Assembly (NCBI GenBank): GCA_023392595.1
Contig: JAEVYU010000079.1
Coordinates: 73,120-137,119 of the forward strand
Length of the DNA: 64,000 nucleotides
Reading direction: 5' to 3'
From: Bacillota bacterium
GTDB lineage: Bacteria > Bacillota > UBA4882 > UBA8346
Below, piece after piece: positions 17,392 through 25,442 of the stretch. The first letter of the stretch is position 1; every line of letters begins with the position of its first letter. The position numbers and the translations under genes are program-made. Below the pieces are notes generated by a model. The model was given only the letters and a program-made list of their open reading frames with translations. It had not been told where the DNA came from and made no database searches.

Positions 17392-17616
17392 TCAGTCATA
17401 AAATTTATAGTCAACACACTCTTGGTCTTCCCGAAAATGCCGAGGGGAGTTTCTACATACGGGCTTCACGGCTTTCCTCATTCTTCGCTCTGGGAAAGCC
17501 ATTTTTACTTTTTGCCGCCACAATGCGAGCTCCCTCGGCGAAGCGTTTCCGGCTTGGAGTTGCAAAAGTTGAATCAAATATCTTGCCAGCAGTTTTTGTT
17601 CATTCATATGCAGCAT
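17392..17616 (-). CDS. Small hypothetical protein, 74 aa
   Basis: A 74-residue frame starting at ATG 17616 with GAGGGGGG about 6 nt upstream. Residues 5-30 look helical (EQKLLARYLIQLLQLQAG), and the second half is basic with two cysteines. No family recognised. It lies about 55 nt downstream, on the same strand, of the terminator that closes conserved block B, so it could be the first gene reached by read-through. Overlapping plus-strand frames have no ribosome-binding site and are less likely. Confidence 0.45.
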   Translation of the reverse strand: MLHMNEQKLLARYLIQLLQLQAGNASPRELALWRQKVKMAFPERRMRKAVKPVCRNSPRHFREDQECVDYKFYD

Positions 17617-17671
17617 AAAAATCCCCCCTCAAAAATTTGATACCCAATGCCTTGCCTTTTAAAAAAACAAA

Positions 17672-17697
17672 TAAAAAAACGCCTTTGGCCCAAAGGC
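17672..17697 (-). terminator. Intrinsic terminator closing conserved block B
   Basis: On the minus strand GCCTTTG-ggc-CAAAGGC is followed by GTTTTTTTA. It lies about 60-85 nt after the predicted start at 17757, so the default transcript would be a small RNA of about 85 nt. Confidence 0.7.
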
Positions 17698-17756
17698 CTC
17701 AGCGTTTCCGGGAAAATGAATGTTCTTCATCTACTGGAATAATTAGCAAATTTACC

Positions 17757-17836
17757 CATTACCATAATACCACGTTTTTTTGAAAAAAGTGTGTCGATTT
17801 TATGTCGGGAACTCTAGCGCCCGTCAAATCGACAAA
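17757..17836 (-). promoter_or_regulatory. Conserved ArpU-associated promoter block, copy B
   Basis: Minus strand. The extended -10 TG-G-TATTAT is at 17772-17764. Upstream are the conserved CACACTTTTTTC-AAAAAAACGTG segment and TGTCG motifs: two direct (17792-17807) and one inverted (AAATCGACA, 17826-17834). It matches copy A (14973-15055) over about 90 bp. In both cases the block lies downstream of an ArpU-like gene on the same strand. Confidence 0.5.
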
Positions 17837-17885
17837 AAATCTTTAACTATGCTGCTACCGATAGAAAAATTATTGACAAACATCG

Positions 17886-17919
17886 AAAAAAAGCCAGTTG
17901 ACGAATAACCAGCTTTTTT
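17886..17919 (-). terminator. Intrinsic terminator after the 132-aa ArpU-like gene
   Basis: On the minus strand GCTGGTT-attcgtc-AACTGGC (two G-U pairs) is followed by seven T. The A-run on the other side makes it possibly bidirectional. It separates the regulator message from promoter block B. Confidence 0.65.
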
Positions 17920-17994
17920 CTTACTCTCCGATAATAAAATTATATACTATTTTTATTGCTTTTGGTGCCGGGAAAGTGCCTGACTGTAACTTAT

Positions 17995-18393
17995 TTAACT
18001 GGCGTTTCGGCTATTATTCGTGTCCAAGCTTTCTAAACCCAAAAACCAACGAGTCTTAATGAGTACCGACTGGCGCAGGCGAAATGTTTCCCGGCGAGAC
18101 CAATTTAATAAAAACGGCACCATTTCCATATCTTTGTCCTGAAAGTAGCGGTATTCGATAAACAAACGCTCATCCCGGGTCATAATATCCAAACATGCCT
18201 GAATCAATTTAATCTTGCGCTCCAGTTCCAACCTTTCAACGGCCATCGCCTCTACTTTGCTGTGTCCATCATGATAAACCGGCGTTTGACTGAAAATTTG
18301 CACATTCCTTGGTTGCAAAAACTCCAATTTCATCTTGAGGCGCTGATATGAACGATACATCTGCTCTATCTCACGAAATTTATCCCGTTTCAT
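17995..18393 (-). CDS. ArpU/sigma-region-4-like phage regulator (132 aa)
   Basis: A 132-residue protein with the architecture of ArpU/RinA-like late activators. The N-terminus is helical (EIEQMYRSYQRLKMKLEFLQ). The middle helix (VERLELERKIKLIQACLDIM) leads into a region-4-like DNA-binding part (RDERLFIEYRYFQDKDMEMV, then NWSRRETFRLRQSVL). It is clearly different in sequence from the 166-residue protein at 15254-15754. A terminator (17886-17919) follows, then conserved promoter block B. It lies in a minus-strand operon with two small genes and an HTH gene, which is probably under the 19331 repressor. Confidence 0.65.
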   Translation of the reverse strand: MKRDKFREIEQMYRSYQRLKMKLEFLQPRNVQIFSQTPVYHDGHSKVEAMAVERLELERKIKLIQACLDIMTRDERLFIEYRYFQDKDMEMVPFLLNWSRRETFRLRQSVLIKTRWFLGLESLDTNNSRNAS

Positions 18394-18487
18394 TTTGATA
18401 CCCCATTTTATCTTGTCTGGCTCTTTTTGAATCCTACCATATTTTCAAATCCTACGAAGTGCAATTTACCAAGATCCTCTAAAATCC

Positions 18488-18691
18488 TCAAGTGATGACT
18501 TTTCCTTCTCTCTGGCGAACCCGCCGCCCAACCCGGGTATAAGTTCTATGACTCATTAGCTTGACAATTTCATTGGGCTTCCCAACCGGTTCCAGACCAA
18601 CTTTTGGCGCCAAATCATCCAGCTGATAGGCGATTACCAGATCAATAACCCTCTGCGGTTGATTCAAATAAAGTACTTCCATGATCTTCAA
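18488..18691 (-). CDS. Small hypothetical protein, 67 aa (TTG start)
   Basis: A 67-residue frame starting at TTG 18691, 7 nt behind GGAGGGG; the first in-frame ATG is at 18682. It begins MKIMEVLYLNQPQRVIDLVI and ends in a basic tail (RVGRRVRQREGKVIT). No family recognised. It lies in the minus-strand operon between the four-cysteine protein and the ArpU-like gene, with about 95 nt to the latter. The basic tail would allow nucleic-acid binding, but nothing more can be said. Confidence 0.55.
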   Translation of the reverse strand: MKIMEVLYLNQPQRVIDLVIAYQLDDLAPKVGLEPVGKPNEIVKLMSHRTYTRVGRRVRQREGKVIT

Positions 18692-18712
18692 TCATAATCC
18701 CCTCCTTCTTGA

Positions 18713-18925
18713 TTAATCCCTCTCCCAAGTCTCCAAATAATTCTCGGCTTCCTCCGCAGGGGGAATAGCTCCTACCGCTTCTTTCAAACAATCGAACTCA
18801 TTATGGATACAGAAGCGTTTGCCATTTCCCTTGAACAAGAGAGCCTCATCCCAAGATTCTATATCTAAGCCACATCCGGCGCACACCGCAACCGGGCGAT
18901 GCGCCTCATATACACTGAATATCAT
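18713..18925 (-). CDS. Small four-cysteine protein, possible zinc-binding, 70 aa
   Basis: A 70-residue protein starting at ATG 18925 (MIFSVYEAHRPVAV), which has GAGGAGG 9 nt upstream. An alternative ATG at 18967 adds 14 residues but has no ribosome-binding site and would overlap a palindromic operator (18958-18971). Cysteines occur as CAGC near residue 15, then CIH and DC near residues 39-46, consistent with a small zinc site. Similar short Cys-rich proteins are common in phage early regions. No specific function can be given. Confidence 0.55.
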   Translation of the reverse strand: MIFSVYEAHRPVAVCAGCGLDIESWDEALLFKGNGKRFCIHNEFDCLKEAVGAIPPAEEAENYLETWERD

Positions 18926-18957
18926 TTCCAATCGCCTCCTCTGGTCCTCTTTGATGA

Positions 18958-18971
18958 TTGCATTCATGCAA
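18958..18971. promoter_or_regulatory. Palindromic operator TTGCATTCATGCAA (copy 1)
   Basis: This exact 14-bp palindrome is repeated at 19267-19280, and its half-site palindrome TTGCATGCAA occurs at 19214-19223. It overlaps the stop of the 73-aa HTH gene and sits upstream of the four-cysteine gene. Confidence 0.55.
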
Positions 18972-19193
18972 TTAGTTAAGAATCACAAAATAATCCTCAA
19001 ACTTTCTAGTAGGATCAGCCTTTAATAAAGCAGCGATAAAATCAACCCCTACTTTACTTTTTCCCTTGCGAATCCGGTAAATTTGGCTGGAGCTTATGCC
19101 GGTGATGACCGTTAAACCGGTTTTATTCGTACACAGCTTCCTTTCCAATTCTTCCATAACTCCGGGGCGAAGCATGATCTCAGGGCGTTTCAA
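18972..19193 (-). CDS. Small helix-turn-helix protein, 73 aa (TTG start)
   Basis: A 73-residue protein starting at TTG 19193, 6 nt behind AGGAGGTG; the ATG 30 nt upstream would place the ribosome-binding site inside the gene. Residues about 17-60 form an Xre-like helix-turn-helix (KTGLTVITGISSSQIYRIRK, then GKSKVGVDFIAALLKADP). It is divergent from the 147-aa repressor gene at 19331, in the arrangement of a cro/cI pair. Three palindromic sites lie in and around the shared control region, so it is probably the Cro-like partner or an excision-type regulator. Confidence 0.7.
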   Translation of the reverse strand: MKRPEIMLRPGVMEELERKLCTNKTGLTVITGISSSQIYRIRKGKSKVGVDFIAALLKADPTRKFEDYFVILN

Positions 19194-19213
19194 AAACCCA
19201 CCTCCTTTATTGT

Positions 19214-19223
19214 TTGCATGCAA
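19214..19223. promoter_or_regulatory. Palindrome TTGCATGCAA (operator half-form)
   Basis: Perfect 10-bp palindrome upstream of the 73-aa HTH gene. It shares both half-sites with the 14-bp operators at 18958 and 19267 but lacks the 2-nt centre plus two bases. Confidence 0.45.
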
Positions 19224-19266
19224 TCATAGTATATCACACGGCAAAAATATTTCAAGTTGAAAATGT

Positions 19267-19280
19267 TTGCATTCATGCAA
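19267..19280. promoter_or_regulatory. Palindromic operator TTGCATTCATGCAA (copy 2)
   Basis: Identical to 18958-18971. It lies between the divergent HTH genes, about 50 bp before ATG 19331, where a repressor would act on both promoters. Confidence 0.6.
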
Positions 19281-19330
19281 TGAGTATAGTATAATTTGAT
19301 TATCCAATAGTTAGGGAGTGTTTAATAAGA

Positions 19331-19774
19331 ATGGATACAGTGGAATTTGGGAAATATTTCGCCAAGTTACGGGAAAACGCCGGATATGCAACACAGGCTG
19401 CGCTAGGAAAAGCTGCCGGAGTGGAGAACTCTACGATTTCAAGAATTGAAACCGGGGATACCAAAAATCCAAATATCATAACCCTTCAAAAATTAGCTCC
19501 CCTTTTAGGTATTCCTATCGAAGAAATGATGGAAAACCTCGGTTATATCATGGTTCAAACTACAAAAAATTCATTAACCTCAGATAATGATGGGGAAATT
19601 ATTCATTTTCACCTGAATTCAAATTTTAATGAGAGAGAACTCCAATTAATCGCTGACTTCCGTAGTCTTTCTCCCCTTTCTCAACAAACAGTCCTAAACT
19701 TGATAAACAGTTTAAAAGAAATCGATAAAACCCAACAAACGCAATCAGCGGGCACAGAGACAGAAGCGGGTTAA
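19331..19774 (+). CDS. Xre-family (CI-like) repressor, 147 aa
   Basis: A 147-residue protein with an N-terminal Cro/C1 helix-turn-helix at about residues 8-65 (FAKLRENAGYATQAALGKAA, then STISRIETGDTKNPNIITLQ). An acidic linker and a helical C-terminal part follow (FNERELQLIADFRSLSP, SQQTVLNLINSL), the latter a helix found in many Gram-positive phage repressors. No peptidase site is seen. It is divergent from the minus-strand operon of HTH, four-cysteine, 67-aa and ArpU-like genes and is the likely repressor of that operon through the TTGCATTCATGCAA sites. Confidence 0.85.
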   Translation: MDTVEFGKYFAKLRENAGYATQAALGKAAGVENSTISRIETGDTKNPNIITLQKLAPLLGIPIEEMMENLGYIMVQTTKNSLTSDNDGEIIHFHLNSNFNERELQLIADFRSLSPLSQQTVLNLINSLKEIDKTQQTQSAGTETEAG

Positions 19775-20040
19775 GAAGTTTCGGTTCCCAGAACCGGGAT
19801 GGATTACGATTTTAAAAACAATAATTCGCCGATATATACGACGAAAACCAAAGAAGCTCTGGATTTTTTGAAGCCGGGTTAATCAACGCGATATTGCATA
19901 TAAAGCGATCCCCATTGAAGTTTGCAGTTCCACCGGTCAAGAATAACCACGGTATGGTTGCTAAAAAAATTTTACCAGCTTAACATCTAACGATTGTGTC
20001 GTTGTCTAAAAACGTTGCCATGATTCCTTAATATTAAAGG
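19775..20040. other. Intergenic region, nothing clear
   Basis: A 27-codon frame at 19799 (starting MDYDFKNNNSP) has no ribosome-binding site. The boundary between the phage-like control region and the chemoreceptor gene falls here. No terminator or tRNA attachment site is visible. Confidence 0.4.
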
Positions 20041-21729
20041 TTAAATTTTAAAAGCGGTTGTCGATTGCTTTAGCTTTTCCGCCAAATCAGCCAAATTTTC
20101 CGCCAAAGATGCTACTTCTTCCGCCCCGGCGCTTTGTTCCTCAACTGAAGCTGCGACCTCTTCGGTACTGGCCATTCCTTCTTCACTAATAGCCGACAAT
20201 TGAGTTACAGCTCCAATCATAGCTTCATTCCGTTCAGCCATTTGCTTTGCTGACTCAGCCACTTCATTGATCTTTCTTACAACTTCACCTAGTTCTTTAA
20301 ATATTGACTGAAAAGTACCTGTAGCTTGGGTCGTCAGCGTGCTGCTTTCTTGGGCTTGTCCAATCCCTTGTTTGATAACATCGGCTGCATTTTCACTGCG
20401 CCCGATCATCTGATCAATTAGGTTGCTGATTCTTTGAGAAGCCTGTTTTGATTGTTCAGCCAATTTTCCGGTTTCCGTCGCGACGACGCTAAATCCTTTA
20501 CCGTGCTCTCCTGCGCGGGCTGCCTCAATTGCCGCATTCAAGGCCAGTAATGAAGTTTGTTCGGAAACATTCCCAATTAAAGAGGCTACCTCGTTGATTT
20601 CGGCCGAAGTTTGATTCATTTCACCGATAACAGAATGAATCTTTTGAGTGGTTTCATAGAGATTACTCATTCCCGCAACCACATCGCCCGTTACCTTCTG
20701 GCCGATTTTAGCCGAATCGGCGATCTTTTGTGACATAAAGGCCATATTCGTCGTATCATCGGAAACGGTTCGAACTAAACTTCCAAGTTCATTAATGGTA
20801 TTCGCGGTTTGCTCAACCTGTTTGGTTTGTTCGGATGAGGCTTTCGTTAACTCCTCAATTACAGTAGCAACTTCTCCAGCTGCCTTTCCCGAATTGACGG
20901 ATGCATCTCTCAACTCATTACTGGCCAACGCGAGCATTTGAGCATGCTCATTAATTCCCCTTACCAACCGACTCAAACCCTCTACCGCTTGATTAAAATC
21001 CAATACCACCTTATTTATCTCTTGACATCCTTTTGATTTTAAGGTCTGAGTCAAATCTCCCGTTGCCAGCGCGTTGACTTTAACAGCCATCTCTTTTAGG
21101 GGACCGGAAATCATTGCTGCGACAATCAACCCAATGGAAATGGAAAAGCATAGGCTGATAATTAAAATAATAACACTGGTAATTTGCGATTCCTCGAAAA
21201 ACTTATTACTATTGCTCATGGTCTGGATTGCATTTTCCACCATTTTATAACGAAGCGAGTTTAAACCCATGGATATCAGTGATAAGGATTGATTAAATTC
21301 ATCGTAATTTTCCTTGGAAGCTGTTTTGCCTGAAAAAGCTTTTACTACTTCGTATGCACTTTTTATATTCTCGGCTTCCGTCGAATAATTGTTGATCACC
21401 GTTTCAACATTTACCGCATTAATAATTAGCATTCGATTATACTGCAGACTATCGGTATACTGTCTCCGGATTTGGCTTAAATCTTCACTTGCGGCAGTAA
21501 TTTCCTGTAATCCCGAGAAACTAGTCTGAAATACCTGGCGTGTTACATCCCGCACTTTAATATTGAGTTTTAAACCCAGATACCCTTCTAGCACCAGAAA
21601 AAAAACCATTACCGAAATAATGAGTATGATTTGATGAAAAACCTTCAACTTTGATAAAAAAGTTTGCAGTGGTGTGACCACAATTTTTAAAAAGTTAGGC
21701 ATAGGTTGGATAGTTGCTTTAAGATTCAC
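20041..21729 (-). CDS. Methyl-accepting chemotaxis protein, 562 aa
   Basis: Transmembrane chemoreceptor. Membrane helices lie at about residues 30-53 and 183-207. The intervening 130-residue extracytoplasmic part is helical and resembles a four-helix-bundle sensor. A HAMP domain (about 208-260) leads to the signalling domain, whose conserved tip reads [20 protein letters not shown]. Just after it the usual ADEVRKLAE segment is ATETGKLAE, so the arginine is replaced by glycine. The start is GTG 21729, 9 nt behind AAGGAG. No other chemotaxis genes are nearby, so it is an orphan receptor whose ligand cannot be inferred. It has no visible link to the injection system. Confidence 0.95.
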   Translation of the reverse strand: MNLKATIQPMPNFLKIVVTPLQTFLSKLKVFHQIILIISVMVFFLVLEGYLGLKLNIKVRDVTRQVFQTSFSGLQEITAASEDLSQIRRQYTDSLQYNRMLIINAVNVETVINNYSTEAENIKSAYEVVKAFSGKTASKENYDEFNQSLSLISMGLNSLRYKMVENAIQTMSNSNKFFEESQITSVIILIISLCFSISIGLIVAAMISGPLKEMAVKVNALATGDLTQTLKSKGCQEINKVVLDFNQAVEGLSRLVRGINEHAQMLALASNELRDASVNSGKAAGEVATVIEELTKASSEQTKQVEQTANTINELGSLVRTVSDDTTNMAFMSQKIADSAKIGQKVTGDVVAGMSNLYETTQKIHSVIGEMNQTSAEINEVASLIGNVSEQTSLLALNAAIEAARAGEHGKGFSVVATETGKLAEQSKQASQRISNLIDQMIGRSENAADVIKQGIGQAQESSTLTTQATGTFQSIFKELGEVVRKINEVAESAKQMAERNEAMIGAVTQLSAISEEGMASTEEVAASVEEQSAGAEEVASLAENLADLAEKLKQSTTAFKI

Positions 21730-22164
21730 TTTGGAGACTCCTTAAATTTTTAAAAAATCATTTTTCAACGAGTAGCACACAAAAAAACCATTACAATCTC
21801 TTTTCTTTCTTATTCGGACTTTTTTATAAAAAAATTAGAGATAAAAACAAATTAAATATAAAAATTAAAACAAACAAGCACCCGATTAGCGTATCTAAAA
21901 TATTGACCAGCATACCTTCGTTTTCAGGTTTTACAAAATCCTGTCATTTATTTCTATGGAGTTTTGCAATGCCTTTCTTTTAACACTACCTCAAACGATT
22001 TTTTCAGTTCAATCCATTTATTATCCTGCATATATTCTTAAGCAGGAATTCCAAATCTCCATCCAGAATAATCCATTTGGTTATAAAAGGAAATGATGGA
22101 TTCGTTTATCAATGGAGTCTATATACATACCGTAAAGGAAATAAAAAAAGAAAGGAGCCACACC

Positions 22165-22248
22165 ATGGGAGATAAAGGCGGAAAAAAAGATAAAGAAAAA
22201 CTGTTGAAACAAAAGCAAGCCGCATCTCAGAAAAAGAGCGCAAAGTAA
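22165..22248 (+). CDS. Lysine-rich 27-aa protein
   Basis: ATG 22165 follows AAAGGAG by 8 nt. The 27 residues (MGDKGGKKDKEKLLKQKQAA, then SQKKSAK) contain 10 lysines. Very similar short MGDK...K-rich proteins are annotated as hypothetical in many bacteria. It is followed by a strong terminator (22300-22327), which supports a real, separately transcribed gene. Function unknown; the charge suggests RNA or ribosome contact, which is inference only. Confidence 0.6.
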   Translation: MGDKGGKKDKEKLLKQKQAASQKKSAK

Positions 22249-22299
22249 TTAAGACCAATACACGATGATACATCGGAGAAAACAACAAGAATTCAAAAA

Positions 22300-22327
22300 A
22301 AGGCCGTAGCTTAGACGGCCTTTTTTA
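22300..22327 (+). terminator. Intrinsic terminator after the 27-aa gene
   Basis: AGGCCGT-agcttag-ACGGCCT with A-run before and TTTTTT after; it can work on both strands. Confidence 0.85.
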
Positions 22328-22530
22328 TCTGAAAATATTTTAAAGCTTCAGCCCAACTGGTGGCGATCGCCAGGATATTGGCATTTCGAAAGGGAACATA
22401 GCTATTGGGAATTCCCTTCCGGCTGAAAACCGCTTTTAAAATCGTCAATCAAGGATCGGTCAAGATTCAAGTATTGTTGAACCCCATAAAACTGAGCTAT
22501 ATCATTGAATGATGCCGATTGATCTTTGTA
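22325..22530 (-). pseudogene. Remnant of queC (7-cyano-7-deazaguanine synthase)
   Basis: On the minus strand one frame reads IAQFYGVQQYLNLDRSLIDD, and after a frameshift another reads IPNSYVPFRNANILAIATSW followed by AEALKYF. The latter matches the QueC motif (I-P-x-x-Y-V-P-x-R-N, then LAIATSWAE). The P-loop N-terminus and the zinc-binding C-terminus are both missing, so only a middle piece survives. It would be non-functional. It lies between the 27-aa gene terminator and the aspartate kinase. Confidence 0.6.
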
Positions 22531-22622
22531 TACAACTTGACTTTTCATTGGACGGGTTTTATCATGAATAATAAGTCATTTTTGCGGGCTTATATTTCAC
22601 TTTTTCAGGAGCGTATTATAGA

Positions 22623-23939
22623 ATGGGGATTAAAGTCGTTAAATTTGGGGGTTCATCTCTGGCGGATGCCGGCCAGTTTCGGAAAGTTCAAGCAATCATT
22701 CAGGCGGATCCCGAGCGTTGTTATGTGGTCCCGTCGGCTCCAGGAAAGCGTTATGCCGCGGATCAAAAGATAACCGATCTGCTTTACCTATGCCATGCTC
22801 ATGCAGAACAAGGAATTCCCTTTGAGGAAGTCTTTCAATTGATCTGTAACCGTTATTTGGAGATCATCGAAAAACTTGAATGTAAACTTGATCTTCATCC
22901 TCACATGGAGGTTATCAAACAGAAGATCACATCCGGTGCTACTGCCGATTATGCAGCCAGCCGTGGCGAGTATTTAAACGGATTAATCATGGCCGAATTA
23001 TTGAGATGGGATTTTATCGATCCAGCCGAGGTCATCTTTTTTGACAAAAAAGGAGTGTTTGACCCCAACCCAACCCAGAAAGCAATCAGCGCCCGCCTTG
23101 CTAAACATGAACATGCCGTAATTCCCGGTTTCTTTGGCTCTTTACCGGATGGGGAGATTAAAACTTTCTCCCGGGGCGGTTCTGATATCACCGGCGCGAT
23201 TGTTGCCCGGGGGGTAGGGGCGGACCTGTACGAAAATTGGACGGATGTTTCCGGTTTTCTGATGGCCGATCCGCGAATTGTCAAGAATCCTAAGAGTATC
23301 GAACAGATCACTTACCGGGAGCTTCGCGAGTTAGCCTATATGGGTGCCAGTGTCCTTCATGAAGAAACGATTTTCCCGGTCAGGGAGGCTGGAATTCCCG
23401 TGAATATCAAAAATACCAACGCGCCGGATGAACCGGGGACGCTGATCATCACCGACAAAGAGGCCCGGCATCGAATGGGAAACATCACCGGGATCGCCGG
23501 AAAGAAGGATTTTACAGTTCTGACTATCGAAAAAGCTTTAATGAATATGGAGTTGGGCTTTGGGCGAAAAGTCCTTTCCATTCTGGAAAGCAATGGGATT
23601 TCTTTTGAACATATGCCCTCCGGCATCGACACCATCTCTCTGGTAATTGCCGATACCCAGCTTGATCATAAGCTAGATAAGGTAATCAATGAAATTAAAC
23701 GGGAATGTAATCCTGATACAGTGGAGGTCTCTCCGAACATGGCACTGATTGCCACAGTCGGTTTGGGGATGGCTTATACGCCGGGTGTTGCGGCAAAGCT
23801 CTTTACAGCTCTTTCGAAGGCCAATATTAATATCCGAATGATCGACCAAGGCTCCAGTGAAATCAATATCATCATCGGCGTGGAGAATTTGGATTTTGAA
23901 AAGGCCGTCTGCGCCATATATGAAGGTTTTATTGAATAA
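22623..23939 (+). CDS. lysC: Aspartate kinase, 438 aa
   Basis: Catalyses ATP-dependent phosphorylation of aspartate, the first step toward lysine, threonine, methionine and diaminopimelate. The N-terminus has the kinase signature VVKFGGSSLADAGQF; GFFGSLPDGEIKTFSRGGSD (about residues 167-186) and DVSGFLMADPRIV are the nucleotide/aspartate-binding parts. Two ACT domains follow from about residue 295 (FTVLTIEKALMNMELGFGRK, then MALIATVGLGMAYTPGVAAK) and normally bind the feedback inhibitor. The ribosome-binding site AGGAG is 11 nt before ATG 22623. I see no lysine riboswitch upstream. A broken second copy lies at 39664-40580. Confidence 0.93.
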   Translation: MGIKVVKFGGSSLADAGQFRKVQAIIQADPERCYVVPSAPGKRYAADQKITDLLYLCHAHAEQGIPFEEVFQLICNRYLEIIEKLECKLDLHPHMEVIKQKITSGATADYAASRGEYLNGLIMAELLRWDFIDPAEVIFFDKKGVFDPNPTQKAISARLAKHEHAVIPGFFGSLPDGEIKTFSRGGSDITGAIVARGVGADLYENWTDVSGFLMADPRIVKNPKSIEQITYRELRELAYMGASVLHEETIFPVREAGIPVNIKNTNAPDEPGTLIITDKEARHRMGNITGIAGKKDFTVLTIEKALMNMELGFGRKVLSILESNGISFEHMPSGIDTISLVIADTQLDHKLDKVINEIKRECNPDTVEVSPNMALIATVGLGMAYTPGVAAKLFTALSKANINIRMIDQGSSEINIIIGVENLDFEKAVCAIYEGFIE

Positions 23940-24252
23940 AGTGCCGCAAATACTGAATTCTCTCACAAACAACTTGTAAGAGTTAAGGGATTCAGCGCTT
24001 TATTTATATCCATGGGGTTCTTTTATTCCTTTACAGTCTTTCTCCTTTTTACCTTCCTTCAGAAATGAAAATAACGTTCTTTACTGCCGATAAAAATAGA
24101 CAATATATCAAAGTTCGTTTTCATACGACACTCCATATATTGTCTATTTTGCTAACTTCAAAAGATCCGATTCCTTCACTCTATTCACGGCAATGAGATT
24201 TCTGGAAAATCACAATCGCCGAATTCGACTTCTAGAATTCGCTCTTGGGAAA
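23940..24252. other. Intergenic region between convergent genes
   Basis: Contains a weak hairpin soon after the aspartate kinase stop (CTGAAT ... ATTCAG, about 23951-23996) and the inverted repeat listed at 24097-24146. No gene seen. Confidence 0.5.
24097..24146. repeat. 12-bp perfect inverted repeat
   Basis: TAGACAATATAT at 24097-24108 and ATATATTGTCTA at 24135-24146 with a 26-nt spacer. It lies between two convergent genes and has no long T-run, so it could be a protein site, a weak bidirectional terminator or the end pair of a small mobile element. Confidence 0.5.
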
Positions 24253-25425
24253 TCAGACCGTATGGCCTTTTTCTCCATAATAGACTTCGAGCAGCAATTC
24301 CTTCATTTCTTCTTTTGTCGGTTTGAGCGGAGTAAAAGGAGTGCATACATCGGACATGGCTTTTTCCACCAATGCGTCGACCTTTCTCAAGACATCTTGT
24401 TCATCGATTGAAAAATCCTTCATACACGGAGGTATATTAATACGTTTGCGCAACGCCAATACGCCATCCAACAATGACTTTTCACCGACAAAAGCAGCCA
24501 ACTGATCATATCGGGCTTGGGCGCGACTATCCCGCGAGTTAAACTGTAAGCCATATGGCAACACAATAGCATTAGCCAGCCCGTGTGGCACGCCGTATTC
24601 CGCTCCAAACGTATGGGCTATACTATGTACAATCCCTAATGCACAGTTCGAAAAGGCAATACCAGCCATACAAGAGGCCTCCAGCATTTTAGCCCGGGAT
24701 TCCAGATTCTGGCCATCTTCATAACAAATCGGTAAATTCTTGTATCCATAGATAAATGCGGATATCGCCATTCCATCAGAGAATGGATTTGCCAACGGCG
24801 TGACAAAGGATTCAATCGCATGAGTCAGTGTATCCATGCCTGAAGCTGCTGTCAGGCTTTTAGGCATCGTCATGGAAAACACCGGGTCAAGAATAGCCAC
24901 ATCCGGTACCATCCGTCCCTTCAGACAGCGGATCGAAAATTTCTTTTTCTTGATGGTATCTTTAATAAGCGCAGCCCGCGTTGCCTCGCTGCCAGTGCCA
25001 GCCGAGGTGGGAATGCAAGCCACCCGGGCTTTCACCTTTAAATTTTTGATCTCGTTTGGAGGCATTACATCTTCCAACGTTTTATACTCAGGATTTTCGT
25101 AAAAAACCCACATGGCTTTCGCCGCGTCCATGGCCGATCCACCGCCAAAGCCAATGACCCAGTCCGGTTGGAATGCCATCATATCCGCTGTGCCGCGTTT
25201 TATGCTTTCAAAGCTGGGCTCCGGCTCCACATCGGTGTAGTCTTTCCAAACAAATCCAGCACTTTCCAGTATATCTGTAACTATCTTGAGCTGTCCCAAT
25301 TCCTTCTGGATGTCACCGCTCATTACGATATATGCGCGTTTACGGGTGGCAGGCAGATCTTTTAAACATTGGATTGCGTTCTCTCCGCAATACATATGTT
25401 CACAACCAAGTTTGATCGAATACAT
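24253..25425 (-). CDS. Iron-containing alcohol dehydrogenase (aldehyde reductase), 390 aa
   Basis: NAD(P)H-dependent reductase of the group III iron alcohol dehydrogenases. It has the GGGSAMDAAK dinucleotide loop (about residue 94), the IPTSAGTGSEAT motif, and the metal-binding Asp/His set in SGMDTLTHAIESF and GIVHSIAHTFGAEYGVPHG. ATG 25425 (MYSIKLG) is preferred, with GGAGGG 10 nt upstream; the frame extends to a TTG at 25446. It is the last gene of the PTS operon. By analogy with FucO it would reduce the short aldehyde released by the aldolase two genes upstream and so regenerate NAD+. Confidence 0.9.
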   Translation of the reverse strand: MYSIKLGCEHMYCGENAIQCLKDLPATRKRAYIVMSGDIQKELGQLKIVTDILESAGFVWKDYTDVEPEPSFESIKRGTADMMAFQPDWVIGFGGGSAMDAAKAMWVFYENPEYKTLEDVMPPNEIKNLKVKARVACIPTSAGTGSEATRAALIKDTIKKKKFSIRCLKGRMVPDVAILDPVFSMTMPKSLTAASGMDTLTHAIESFVTPLANPFSDGMAISAFIYGYKNLPICYEDGQNLESRAKMLEASCMAGIAFSNCALGIVHSIAHTFGAEYGVPHGLANAIVLPYGLQFNSRDSRAQARYDQLAAFVGEKSLLDGVLALRKRINIPPCMKDFSIDEQDVLRKVDALVEKAMSDVCTPFTPLKPTKEEMKELLLEVYYGEKGHTV

Positions 25426-25442
25426 CTTTTTTCCACCCTCCT

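Noticed and set aside
17334..17640. Two overlapping plus-strand frames of 94 and 98 codons
   Set aside because: No ribosome-binding site; the minus-strand 74-aa frame in the same place has a clear one.
1..19774. Calling the whole left part an intact prophage
   Set aside because: No capsid, portal, terminase, integrase, lysis or replication genes are visible, and the structural genes are of eCIS type.
22249..22622. Lysine riboswitch upstream of the aspartate kinase gene
   Set aside because: The region holds a terminator and a queC remnant; no L-box-like conserved core or antiterminator could be seen.
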